Positions 29,420 through 37,895 of a DNA stretch of 64,000 nucleotides are shown piece by piece (position 1 is the stretch's first letter; each line of letters starts with the position of its first letter). The stretch comes from Streptomyces sp. R41 (GTDB taxonomy: Bacteria > Actinomycetota > Actinomycetes > Streptomycetales > Streptomycetaceae), in the NCBI RefSeq assembly GCF_041053055.1, contig NZ_CP163443.1, positions 7,733,001 to 7,797,000 of the forward strand. The letters are read 5' to 3'. Position numbers and translations under genes: made by a program. Under the pieces are notes generated by a model that ran no database searches, had not been told where the DNA came from, and was given only the letters and a program-made list of their open reading frames with translations.

Positions 29420-31180
29420 ATGACGAATCACGACGAAGCGGCCGGCAGGTCCGGCGACGAGGACATCTGCGGGCTCGGTGGGCAGGACCGGCAGGGCGGA
29501 CACGACGGCTATGGCGGAGGCGGTGAGCTCGACGGGTGGAGCGGGCCGGATGGTCGGTCCGGGCCCGCCGGGCAGGACCTGCCCGACGGGCCTGCCGGTC
29601 AGGGCGAGCACAGCGCGTGTGTGGGACGCGAGGCGCCTGCGGATCGGGCGGGACGGGGTGAGCTCATCGGGCAGGTGGGGCGTGGTGGCGACGGTCACGC
29701 GGGCCATGGCCGGTCCGAGAGGTACGTGGGTCACGGCGCTCCCGGTGCCCCCGGCGGCCCGGGCGTTCCCGGCGGCGAGCATCAGGTCACGCTGCGCACC
29801 CCGGCCGAACTGGCCGACGCTCTGCCCTACTTGCTCGGCTACCGGCCCGAGGACAGCATCGTGCTGGTAGCCCTGCACGACCGGGAGCGGCGCGGCCGGT
29901 TCGGCGGCCGTGCGCGGCTCGGTATCCCCGCCCACGCGGAGGACTGGCCGCCCGTGGCCGAGCAGCTGGCACAGGGGCTGGTGAGAGGGAGCGAGCGCCG
30001 AGGTACCCGGCCCGAGAGCATGGTCGCGTACCTCTGCCAGGAACCGCGGAGCGGTGAATCGGGGCGGGAGGTCATGGAGCGCCTGCGTCCGCTGGCGCAG
30101 TTGCTGCGCAGGGCGTGCGGTCGCCTCGACGTCCCCGTGATCGAGGCCCTCTGCATCTCTGACGGTCGCTTCTGGTCGTACACCTGTCCGGGCCAGGGGT
30201 GCTGTCCGCCCGAGGGTGAGTCGATGGGGCTGCCCGGGACGTCCGTCCTCGCCGCTGCCGCGACCTACGCGGGCCTCCAGGTGCGCGGATCTCTACGGGA
30301 ATTGACGGCCAGGCTGCTTCCCTGGGAGACGGCGGTCGCCGTGGAGCAGGAGGTCGCGCTCGACACGGCGAGCATGTCTCTCGTCCCGAGGATCCTGGAC
30401 GGCGAGAGCCGTGCCGAGGTGGCCGAGGAGGCTCTCGAACTGGCCCGGCGGATCATGGGACGCCTCGCCGACGCTTCACCGGTGTCCGGCACACGTCCGG
30501 CGGACCTGCGCGACGACGGACTCCTCGAACACGAGGAAGCCGCCATCCTGATCCTCGGCCTCCAGGACCGCACGACCCGCGACCGTGCCGCCGAATGGAT
30601 GGAGGGCGACGAGGCCGGCCCGGCCCTGCGCCTGTGGCGAGCGCTGGCCCGCCGCTGCGTCGGCCCCTACCGCGAGCACGCCGCCGCGCCCCTCACCCTC
30701 GCGGGGTGGGTCGCCTGGTCCACGGGCGACGAACTGGAGGCCCGGGAGGCTCTCGCCATGGCGCTCGGCGCCGATCCCGACTATCTCTTCGCCCGCCTTC
30801 TGCACCAGGCGTGCAACGAGGGCCTGGACCCGGAGTCCATCCGTCGCTGCCTCCGCGCTGAGCGCAGCGGCCGTGTCCCGGCGGAAACGGACCAGCCCAC
30901 CGATCTCGAGGCGCCGCTCTCATCGGCCGCACCGACGCCGGGACCCGGGCTGCCGGGCGCGGGAACCGCCACCCGGCGCCGACGCCGGACGCGCCCGGCG
31001 GGGAGCGGCGCAGCTCGTCCAAGCCGACGCAGCCCCGGGACAGCAAGCGTCCGCCGACGCCGGCCCACCGCCGAGGCCTCGCCCGCCGGCGACGGACCGG
31101 GACGCGCTGCCGAGGGCACGAGCCGTCGGCCACAGGCGCGCCGCGAAGGCGATCGGCATGGGGTGGGGGAGGAGACGTGA
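29420..31180 (+). CDS. DUF4192 domain protein with Gly-rich N-terminus
   Basis: The start is ATG 29420 (MTNHDEAAGRSGDE); the product is 586 residues. Residues 15-115 are Gly/Asp/Arg-rich, with GQDRQGG and GPDGRSGPAGQ-like segments, and look disordered. The DUF4192 domain begins near residue 115: VTLRTPAELADALPYLLGYR, PEDSIVLVALHDRERRGRFG, and continues with VIEALCISDGRFWSYTC and the WVAWSTGDELEAREALAMAL helical repeat. The last 85 residues are Arg/Pro-rich. The family is common in actinobacteria and has no known function. It is divergent from the RecQ-like gene, 134 bases apart. Start choice is uncertain because no strong ribosome site is seen. Confidence 0.8.
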   Translation: MTNHDEAAGRSGDEDICGLGGQDRQGGHDGYGGGGELDGWSGPDGRSGPAGQDLPDGPAGQGEHSACVGREAPADRAGRGELIGQVGRGGDGHAGHGRSERYVGHGAPGAPGGPGVPGGEHQVTLRTPAELADALPYLLGYRPEDSIVLVALHDRERRGRFGGRARLGIPAHAEDWPPVAEQLAQGLVRGSERRGTRPESMVAYLCQEPRSGESGREVMERLRPLAQLLRRACGRLDVPVIEALCISDGRFWSYTCPGQGCCPPEGESMGLPGTSVLAAAATYAGLQVRGSLRELTARLLPWETAVAVEQEVALDTASMSLVPRILDGESRAEVAEEALELARRIMGRLADASPVSGTRPADLRDDGLLEHEEAAILILGLQDRTTRDRAAEWMEGDEAGPALRLWRALARRCVGPYREHAAAPLTLAGWVAWSTGDELEAREALAMALGADPDYLFARLLHQACNEGLDPESIRRCLRAERSGRVPAETDQPTDLEAPLSSAAPTPGPGLPGAGTATRRRRRTRPAGSGAARPSRRSPGTASVRRRRPTAEASPAGDGPGRAAEGTSRRPQARREGDRHGVGEET

Positions 31181-31533
31181 GCGTGAGGACCAGGCTGGTG
31201 CCGGGCGGATCGGTTTGGGTGAGGTGGGGCCTGGCCTTGGTGCGGGGTGGATCGGATTGGGCGGGGTGTGGCCTGGCCTTGGTGTGGGCTTTGGCTCCGG
31301 GGCGGTCGAGCGAGCGTGCGCCCCGGGTGATGGGGGCTCTGGCCGGACCGTCACCCCACCGCCATTCGGTCGGCTTCCCGGGCCGAGGGCGTGACCCCGG
31401 GCAGGGCCGCTCCGTTCACCTGAGTGGCGGAACCCGCGACCGGACCGCGCCGCCGCAACGCCCCCGACCTTACGGAGCCCCCCACCGGCGCCGAGCGCGC
31501 TCAAGGCGCACCGAGCGCGGAGGAACCTGCCTC
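31181..31533 (+). repeat. Spacer with a tandem imperfect repeat (31205-31290)
   Basis: Two imperfect copies of about 43 bases, each built on GATCGG(T/A)TTGGG ... TGGCCTTGGTG, lie at 31205-31290. A GTG at 31177 overlaps the preceding stop and opens a frame into the next gene, but that peptide is low-complexity. I treat the segment as non-coding. Confidence 0.5.
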
Positions 31534-33669
31534 ATGCCCTTGCCCAGCCCGTCTTCCGCCCCCGATGGCAACCGTCCGCCCGTACGCGGGACCGCGCAGC
31601 CCATCACCCATCGGGGCGCCCCGTCGGCCCCCCTCTCGGGAATGGACAGCACCTCGCCCCCCTTCGCGGGAGCGGGCGGTCCCGCAGCTCCCCAGTCATT
31701 GCTTCCGATGCCGCGCCGGACCGTGAACCTGCCGCCCGCTCACACGGCCCTGATCTGCGTCGCCCTGCCGGGGCTGGCGATCTCCACGGAGCAGGGGCAG
31801 TTGACGGGCCAGGGGTTGGAGGGGTTCTACCGCGCGGGGCGACGCATGCTCTCCCGTTGCCAGGTGCGGGTCGCCGGCCGGGAACCGCTCGCCGTGCAGG
31901 CCCGTATGGTCGCGGCCGACCGAGCGCGCTTTGTGGGGACGCTGCGTGCGTCCCCCGACGCCGGCCCGGATCCGGACGTGGTCGTCGAACGGACGCGGTG
32001 CGCGGACGGCACCGAGCGGATCACCTTGCAGAGCGCGGCCCCTCGTACCCTGCGCCTGCCCGTCGAGGTCGCCCTCGGCACGGATCTCGCGGAACTGGGC
32101 GCGGTTGCCTCGGGCCGAGCCGGACCCGAATTGTCCGCCAGCGTCCACGACTCCGGCCTGCGGTGGTCCTGCCCCACAGGGCACTCGGCCGTCACCGCCG
32201 ACCCACCGCCCAGCGACGCCCTGGCCTCCGCGGGACTGCTGCGTTGGGAGCTCGAACTGCCGCCGGGCGGTACCCGGAGCGTGGAGCTGCGCGTACGGCC
32301 GGACGCTGCCGGGCCCATCACAGTGGTGGGACGCGGCGCGGCGAGCCCGTTCGCTCCGGCCCGGGCGGTGGGCGACGACCCCAGGGCCGGGGCACTCCTG
32401 CGTACGTGCGTCGAGGATCTCCAGGCGCTGCTGTTGCGCGACCCCCGGCACCCGTCCGACACGCATCTCGCTGCGGGGGCTCCCTGGCGGTGTGGCCTGG
32501 CACCGGCGGAGGCCCTTGTCGCGGCGCGGATGACGCTGCCGCTCGGTACCCGTCTCGCCGCGAGCACCCTGCGGACTCTCGCCCGCACTCAGCTCGGCGG
32601 TCCGGGACCGCGGTCCGGCCTGATTCCCGGACCGCGCCGCGACGGGGGGCCGCATCTGCCGCCGGGCTGCACGGCGACCGAGGCGACTTTGCTCTTCCCC
32701 GTGCTGCTCGCGGAGGCCCGGCGCTGGGGGCTTGCGGAGCGGGAGGTCGAGGTGCTGCTGCCCACGGCCGAGCGGTGCCTCCAGTGGCTGCGGACCGCCG
32801 TCGGCGACGGCATCTATCTGCCCGATCCGCAGCCCGGCGGACCGCTCCGCTGCGAGACACAGGCGCACGCCCACCGGGCGGCACTGCTGGGCGCCGATCT
32901 GCTCGACGCATATGGCCGACCAGGCGGTGTGGGGTTGCGGCAGTGGGCCCAAGAGCTGCGGACGGCGTTCCACGACGACTTCTGGGTCGAAGACCGGGGA
33001 GGCGGCAGACCGGCGGCCGCCCGGGCTCCGGACGGGCGCTTCGTGCCGCACCTGGGCTCGGGCACCGCCCACCTCCTCGATACCGGCCTGCTGGGTTCCG
33101 GAGTGCTGGCTCCCGGCCTGCTCGACAAGGTGCAGACCGAGCAGTTGGCGCGGCTGTTCGGCGGCCCGGCCATGGACTCGGGCTGGGGGTTGCGCAGCCT
33201 GGAGGCGAAGGAGGCGGCGTACAACCCGTTCGGTCATCGCGGTGGCGCCGTGCGCGTTCAGGAGACGGTGGTTGCCGTCGCGGGGCTGGCCGCCGCGGGC
33301 TACGAGAAGGAGGCGAGCTCGCTGCTGCGTGGCGTACTCGCGGCGGCCGAGGCCTTCGGGCACCGGCTGCCCGAGATGTACGCGGGGGAACAGCGCACGG
33401 AGGGGAGCGCCCCGCTGCCCCATCCCGCGGCCTGCCGACCGGCGGCCGCGGCCGCGGCCGCCGGGGTGCTGCTGCTCACCTCCCTTGCCGGGATCCGCCC
33501 CGACGCCCCGGCCGGAACGGTGACGCTGCGCCCGGTCCGTGATGCGCCGCTGGGCGAGATCGGGCTGACGAGACTGCGGATCTCCGGCGCGCCCTTCTCC
33601 GTACGCGTCAGCAGGCTCGGCCTTGCCATGGTCGAGGAGGCGGCCGACGGACTGCAGTTGGGGGTGTGA
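31534..33669 (+). CDS. Glycogen-debranching N-terminal-domain protein (GDE_N-like, glycosidase clan)
   Basis: I chose ATG 31534, nine bases after GCGGAGGAA; the product is 711 residues. A GTG at 31177 that overlaps the preceding stop is an alternative. The first 60 residues are Pro/Ser-rich. The N-terminal beta domain begins at TVNLPPAHTALICVALPGLA and contains GQGLEGFYRAGRRMLSRCQV and LRWELELPPGGTRSVELRV. The C-terminal half is an (alpha/alpha)6-like barrel: LPPGCTATEATLLFPVLLAEA, RRWGLAEREVEVLLPTAERC, DSGWGLRSLEAKEAAYNPFG. It is probably a cytoplasmic alpha-glucan-acting hydrolase relative, but I cannot assign catalytic acids with certainty. Confidence 0.72.
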   Translation: MPLPSPSSAPDGNRPPVRGTAQPITHRGAPSAPLSGMDSTSPPFAGAGGPAAPQSLLPMPRRTVNLPPAHTALICVALPGLAISTEQGQLTGQGLEGFYRAGRRMLSRCQVRVAGREPLAVQARMVAADRARFVGTLRASPDAGPDPDVVVERTRCADGTERITLQSAAPRTLRLPVEVALGTDLAELGAVASGRAGPELSASVHDSGLRWSCPTGHSAVTADPPPSDALASAGLLRWELELPPGGTRSVELRVRPDAAGPITVVGRGAASPFAPARAVGDDPRAGALLRTCVEDLQALLLRDPRHPSDTHLAAGAPWRCGLAPAEALVAARMTLPLGTRLAASTLRTLARTQLGGPGPRSGLIPGPRRDGGPHLPPGCTATEATLLFPVLLAEARRWGLAEREVEVLLPTAERCLQWLRTAVGDGIYLPDPQPGGPLRCETQAHAHRAALLGADLLDAYGRPGGVGLRQWAQELRTAFHDDFWVEDRGGGRPAAARAPDGRFVPHLGSGTAHLLDTGLLGSGVLAPGLLDKVQTEQLARLFGGPAMDSGWGLRSLEAKEAAYNPFGHRGGAVRVQETVVAVAGLAAAGYEKEASSLLRGVLAAAEAFGHRLPEMYAGEQRTEGSAPLPHPAACRPAAAAAAAGVLLLTSLAGIRPDAPAGTVTLRPVRDAPLGEIGLTRLRISGAPFSVRVSRLGLAMVEEAADGLQLGV

Positions 33670-33769
33670 TCTTGCGGGACGCGTCCCCGGACGGCGACCC
33701 ATGGCAGCCGGTGGGCGCCCTACCGGACGGAGGTGGATCAACCCTGGATGCGGACGACGAAGGGAGTGT

Positions 33770-33790
33770 TTATCGTCAGGCAGACGACTA
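33770..33790 (+). promoter_or_regulatory. Possible operator at the Nudix-regulator start
   Basis: TCGTC-N5-GACGA within TTATCGTC...GACGACTA (33770-33790) forms an imperfect palindrome that ends 10 bases before the ATG. An autoregulatory site is a guess from position. Confidence 0.3.
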
Positions 33791-33800
33791 TGATCGCGGC

Positions 33801-34559
33801 ATGCCCTACGACCCGTCGGCCTTTCCGCCCTTTGCCGTGACCGTGGACCTGGTCGTGCTGACCGTGCGTCGCCATGCCCTGTGTGCGCTGGCGGTGCGGA
33901 GGGGTGAGCAGCCGTTCCAGGGGCGGTGGGCGCTCCCGGGCGGCTTCGTACGGCCCGACGAGGATCTGGCGCAGGCGGCGGCGCGCGAGCTGGTCGAGGA
34001 GACCGGGCTGTGCGCCCACGACCCGTCCGCGCCCGCGCAGGACAACGGCGCGCATCTGGAGCAGCTCGCGACGTACGGCGACCCCAAGCGTGACCCGCGG
34101 ATGCGGGTGGTCAGCGTCGCCCATCTCGCCCTGGCACCCGATCTGCCCGCGCCACGAGCGGGTGGCGACGCCAACAGCGCGCGCTGGGCGCCCGTCGAGG
34201 AGCTGCTGCAGCAGGGTGGTTACGGGCGCGACGGGGAGCAGGCGGCGCCGCTCGCCTTCGACCACGCGCAGATCCTCTCCGACGGTGTGGAGCGCGCTCG
34301 GTCCAAGATCGAGTACTCGTCGCTGGCCACCGCCTTCTGCCCGACCCAGTTCACCGTCGGCGAGTTGCGCCGCGTGTACGAGGCGGTGTGGGGCGTGGCG
34401 CTCGACCCGCGCAACTTCCACCGCAAGGTGACGGGCACGCCGGGCTTCCTGGTGCCCACGGGCGGCACGACCACACGCCAGGGCGGCCGCCCCGCCCAGC
34501 TCTTCCGCGCGGGCGGAGCCACGCTGCTCAACCCGCCGATGCTGCGCCCCGAGGTCTGA
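33801..34559 (+). CDS. Nudix-domain transcriptional regulator, NrtR type
   Basis: The product is 252 residues from ATG 33801. The Nudix box is complete (GGFVRPDEDLAQAAARELVE followed by ETG, about residues 47-69), after a strand AVTVDLVVLTVRRHAL. The C-terminal 90 residues hold a winged HTH: CPTQFTVGELRRVYEAVWG, LDPRNFHRKVTGTPGFLVPT. NrtR-family proteins sense ADP-ribose-type nucleotides and regulate NAD or pentose metabolism genes. Because catalytic glutamates are kept here, hydrolysis is possible. A small inverted repeat lies directly upstream of the start. No NAD-biosynthesis gene is adjacent. Confidence 0.85.
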   Translation: MPYDPSAFPPFAVTVDLVVLTVRRHALCALAVRRGEQPFQGRWALPGGFVRPDEDLAQAAARELVEETGLCAHDPSAPAQDNGAHLEQLATYGDPKRDPRMRVVSVAHLALAPDLPAPRAGGDANSARWAPVEELLQQGGYGRDGEQAAPLAFDHAQILSDGVERARSKIEYSSLATAFCPTQFTVGELRRVYEAVWGVALDPRNFHRKVTGTPGFLVPTGGTTTRQGGRPAQLFRAGGATLLNPPMLRPEV

Positions 34560-34681
34560 CCGGGGCGGGAACACCGGTCTCGGCTGTGGCGGCCGGGATG
34601 TGCCCGCAGGAGGTGTGAGGCCTGCCCGAGACGGGCCTCAAGGTACCCGAAAACCGGAAATATCGCGCTATCTTGCTTCGA

Positions 34682-36442
34682 GTGATCCAGGCCATCGGAC
34701 TGACCAGCAACCCTCGCAAGGAGCTTCCGCCCGCTGTCGACGACGTGTCCTTCGAGGCGCGCGCGGGCCACGTCACCGCAGTCCTCGGAGCCCGGGGCGC
34801 GGGCAAGACGACGGCGCTGAAGCTCATGCTCGAACTTCAACAGGGCCGCGGAATCACCTACTTCAGAGGCCGCCCACTGCACCGGATCGCCCATCCGTCG
34901 CGTGAAGTCGGCGTGCTCCTGGGCGAGGTGCCCGGTCACCCGGCGCGGACGGTCCGCGGCCAACTCCGCATGCTGTGCGCGGCCGCCGGCGTGCCCGTGC
35001 GACGCGCCGACGAAGTACTCGACGTGGTCGGGCTCGTCAGCCTCCGCGACGAACGCCTGGGCACGCTCTCGCGCGGTATGGATCGCCGCCTCGGCCTGGC
35101 GTGCGCACTCCTGTCCGACCCGCACACCCTCGTCCTCGACGCCCCCGTCGAGGGGCTCTCCGCCCACGAGGGCCGGTGGCTGCACGGAATTCTCCGCGCG
35201 CACGCGGCCCAGGGCGGCACCGTGCTGTTCACCACGGACGATCCCAAGGAGGCCGCGCGAAACTCCGACCGGGTCGTCACGCTGGAGGAGGGCCGGCTCG
35301 TCGCCGACCAGGAGGTCGCGGACTTCGCCCGCACCCGGCTCCGCCCCAGGGTCGCGGTCCGCAGTCCGCACGCCGTCCGGCTCAGCGCCCTGCTGGCCAA
35401 GGAGGCACGTACCGCCAAGCGCTCCATTGAGGTTGTCCGCGAGGACGGAAATCGGCTCTCGGTGTACGGCAGCACATGCGCCGACGTCGGCGAGACCGCC
35501 TTCCGGCACGGGATCCTCGTACATCAACTCGCCGACGAAATCGGCGATATGGGACCCGTCGCTTCGCCGTCCGCCGAGGGGGACGCTCACGAGACCGACG
35601 AGCCCCGCCCGACCGAGGAGCTGGCCTCGAACACTCTGCCTCCCCTCCCGCCCCCCATCGCCGTACGTCAGGCCCCGAGCCCGCTGCGTCCCCTGCGCTA
35701 CGAGCTGCGCCGTGCCGCCGGTGTGGGCACCGGCTACCTCACGGCGGCCGCCGTTCTCGTCACCTCGGCCCTCCTGTCGGTCCTCCTGGCCAGAATCGGT
35801 CACACGCCCCAGCCCCGCCTGCTGGCCGCGTGGCCGCGGGAATTTCCGCTGCCGCCCGCCGCGCTCGGCGCGGGACTGCTCGGGGCCATCGCCTTCGGTG
35901 AAGAGTTCCGCCACCCCGCCCTGGCCGCGGACCGCGGGACCGTCCCCCGACGCATGGGACTGCTCGCCGCCAAACTCCTCGTCGCCTCCGCCACGGCGCT
36001 CACGCTGGCCTTCCTCACCGTGGGATGCGACCTCGAGGTGCTGTACCTCGTCTACGGACGGGAGCTCACCGGAGTTCCCGCGGACTGGCTTGCGCTGAGT
36101 GCGAGTTGGATCGGCCTCGTGGTGGGCTGCGCCTGGGCAGGTGTGCTGGCCGCGGGCACCTTCCGGTCCACGACCGCCGGGCTCGCCGCGGTGGTCGCGG
36201 TGCCGGTCCTCGTCGTACCCCTCGTACAAAAGACCTTGGAGGGGCCGTCTGTGCGGACTGCGGCCGGGTTCCCCATGAGGCTGCGCGAGCTGGTGCTGAT
36301 GCAGTGGCCGTTCGGGGGCGAACGCTATCTGGCGGCCGGAGTGCGGGTCATCGTCCAACCCGTGGGCGGTGCACTGATGTTGTCGCTGACCGCCCTGCTC
36401 TGCGCATATCTGCTCACGACCCTGCGGAGCAGGGTCCGATGA
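34682..36442 (+). CDS. ABC-type protein with degenerate ATPase domain and membrane domain
   Basis: The start may be GTG 34682 or TTG 34673; no clear ribosome site precedes either. From the GTG the product is 586 residues. The N-terminal ABC domain has Walker A VLGARGAGKTTALKL (near residue 40) and a signature-like LSRGMDRRLGLA. The Walker B is TLVLDAPVEGLSAHEG, with Ala where the catalytic Glu should be, and the H-loop region reads VLFTTDDPKEA without His. A linker of about 130 residues leads to six hydrophobic segments near residues 350-580 (GYLTAAAVLVTSALLSVLL, TALTLAFLTVGCDLEVLYL, VVAVPVLVVPLVQ). So it is a one-polypeptide half-transporter-like protein with probably poor hydrolysis. It lies directly upstream of whiH. 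Confidence 0.78.
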   Translation: MIQAIGLTSNPRKELPPAVDDVSFEARAGHVTAVLGARGAGKTTALKLMLELQQGRGITYFRGRPLHRIAHPSREVGVLLGEVPGHPARTVRGQLRMLCAAAGVPVRRADEVLDVVGLVSLRDERLGTLSRGMDRRLGLACALLSDPHTLVLDAPVEGLSAHEGRWLHGILRAHAAQGGTVLFTTDDPKEAARNSDRVVTLEEGRLVADQEVADFARTRLRPRVAVRSPHAVRLSALLAKEARTAKRSIEVVREDGNRLSVYGSTCADVGETAFRHGILVHQLADEIGDMGPVASPSAEGDAHETDEPRPTEELASNTLPPLPPPIAVRQAPSPLRPLRYELRRAAGVGTGYLTAAAVLVTSALLSVLLARIGHTPQPRLLAAWPREFPLPPAALGAGLLGAIAFGEEFRHPALAADRGTVPRRMGLLAAKLLVASATALTLAFLTVGCDLEVLYLVYGRELTGVPADWLALSASWIGLVVGCAWAGVLAAGTFRSTTAGLAAVVAVPVLVVPLVQKTLEGPSVRTAAGFPMRLRELVLMQWPFGGERYLAAGVRVIVQPVGGALMLSLTALLCAYLLTTLRSRVR

Positions 36443-36486
36443 CGACCGTCCGGGCCCTTCCGTACCCGCCGTGCGCACAACTCCCC

Positions 36487-36512
36487 GAAGAAAGCCCATT
36501 TCTTTCCGATAA
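36487..36512 (+). promoter_or_regulatory. Putative sigma-WhiG promoter of whiH
   Basis: The -10 element TCCGATAA (36505-36512) matches the WhiG/FliA consensus GCCGATAA at seven of eight bases. A GAAG (36487-36490) 14 bases upstream could be the -35 (consensus TAAA, 15-16 apart), a weak match. The start point would be about 85 bases before the GTG of whiH. WhiG control of whiH is known in S. coelicolor. Confidence 0.55.
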
Positions 36513-36604
36513 GGCGTCAATTGCGACGGGGTGAGCGATCACCCTTTCGTGTGCTTTTCACCAAAGACCTCAAGGGAGTTGGAGCCAGCGCCGACAAAGG
36601 ATCC

Positions 36605-37492
36605 GTGAGTACCCTTGCGCAGACCATGATGACCGCCGCCCGCTCCTCAGACTCCGGCCTGGCCGGCCCGGGCGAACTCGACCGCTACCCCTATACCGAG
36701 GCCTCAGGTGCCGACCGCGTGGGCGCCCCCGCGTGGGAGAGCGCCGACCCGGAGCTCGGCCGTGTGGGCCGACGCGCCGCGGGCAGCCGCGGACGCGGGC
36801 TGCACGGCCAACTCGTCCAACAACTGGGCCAGATGATCGTCTCCGGCGACCTGGGTGCGGACCGCCCGCTCGTCCCCGAGGAGATCGGTCAGCGGTTCGA
36901 GGTGTCCCGCACCGTCGTCCGTGAGTCGCTCCGGGTCCTGGAGGCGAAGGGGCTGGTCAGCGCCAGGCCGAACGTCGGCACGCGCGTGCGGCCCGTCAGC
37001 GACTGGAACCTCCTCGACCCCGACATCATCGAATGGCGGGCCTTCGGTCCGCAGCGCGACGACCAGCGACGTGAGCTGAGCGAGCTGCGCTGGACCATCG
37101 AGCCGCTCGCCGCACGCCTCGCGGCCGGGCACGGTCGCGAGGAGGTCCAGCAGCGGCTCGGTGACATGGTCGAGATCATGGGCCATGCCATGGCGCAGGG
37201 TGACTCGCTCACCTTCTCGCGGGCCGACGCGGAGTTCCACTCACTGCTCATCCAGCTCGCGGGCAACCGGATGCTGGAGCACCTCTCCGGGATCGTGTCG
37301 GCGGCGCTCCAGGTCTCCGGCGGTCCCGTCACCGGCTGTGACCGGCCCAACGACGTCTCCCTGGGGCATCACGCGCGCATCGTCGACGCCCTCGGCGCGG
37401 CGGATGGTGCGGCGGCCGAGACAGCCATGCGTCAATTGCTCACCGTCCACCCCGAGGTGGAGCGCGTGGTGCCCGCGCCGCGCGAACACTGA
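36605..37492 (+). CDS. whiH: Sporulation regulator WhiH (GntR/FadR family)
   Basis: GTG 36605, behind AAAGGA, gives 295 residues, the length of S. coelicolor WhiH as I recall it. The N-terminal 60 residues are family-specific. The GntR winged HTH spans about residues 67-135: RGRGLHGQLVQQLGQMIVSG, LVPEEIGQRFEVSRTVVRES, LRVLEAKGLVSARPNVGTRV. The C-terminal FadR/FCD effector domain contains ELRWTIEPLAARLAAGH, FSRADAEFHSLLIQLAGN and the ligand-site HHARIVDALG. WhiH controls sporulation septation in aerial hyphae and represses itself. The neighbours (ABC protein upstream, hrdB downstream) fit the known streptomycete order. The ligand is unknown. Confidence 0.9.
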   Translation: MSTLAQTMMTAARSSDSGLAGPGELDRYPYTEASGADRVGAPAWESADPELGRVGRRAAGSRGRGLHGQLVQQLGQMIVSGDLGADRPLVPEEIGQRFEVSRTVVRESLRVLEAKGLVSARPNVGTRVRPVSDWNLLDPDIIEWRAFGPQRDDQRRELSELRWTIEPLAARLAAGHGREEVQQRLGDMVEIMGHAMAQGDSLTFSRADAEFHSLLIQLAGNRMLEHLSGIVSAALQVSGGPVTGCDRPNDVSLGHHARIVDALGAADGAAAETAMRQLLTVHPEVERVVPAPREH

Positions 37493-37895
37493 CCACGCAC
37501 CGAGGGCGGCGCGGTCGAGGGCGTGTGCCCTCTCGTGGCATCGCTTGGCCGGCGAACCATCTCCCGTCGGACCCCGTCGGATCCTTCGTGGACCCGGCGG
37601 GGTCCGGCGCGAGGGGGCAGAGGGCACCGGCTGACCCCCTCTGACCGTATCTGGCAGCTTTTGAGCGCTTACGGGGTGTGACTCGGGCCACGCAGATTGG
37701 GCGTAACGCTCTGCGGAACAGCGCGATGACCTAAGAGGTGACAGCCGAGGAGGGAATACGGACGCCGTCTACGGCGCTGTGCATCTTCCCGGCCCCCGCT
37801 CGCGCCGTCGGCCCATCCCCAAGCCGGCGGTCGTCGGCTCCTGTCCACAGTGGACGGGGCCGGAAGCCGTTTTCCAACGTTCCGAGAGGTTGTTC
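37493..37895 (+). promoter_or_regulatory. whiH-hrdB intergenic region
   Basis: This 403-base gap holds the whiH terminator candidate and the hrdB promoter. The inverted repeat CGGACCCC (37568-37575) / GGGGTCCG (37599-37606) lies 75 bases after the whiH stop. A 5' leader of about 160 bases would precede hrdB. Confidence 0.5.
37703..37729 (+). promoter_or_regulatory. hrdB promoter of ECF (ShbA-like) type
   Basis: GTAAC (37703-37707), a 16-base spacer and CGATGA (37724-37729). ECF sigma ShbA is known to transcribe hrdB in Streptomyces from a promoter of this form. No HrdB-type (TTGACA/TATAAT) promoter is evident nearby. Confidence 0.65.

Noticed and set aside
31177..31533. N-terminal extension of the debranching-like protein from the GTGA overlap
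   Set aside because: The peptide is low-complexity and repeat-encoded, and a well-spaced GCGGAGGAA ribosome site precedes ATG 31534; kept only as an alternative.
37568..37606. Inverted repeat after whiH as a regulatory site for hrdB
   Set aside because: The distance to the hrdB promoter (about 100 bases) and location after the whiH stop fit a terminator better.
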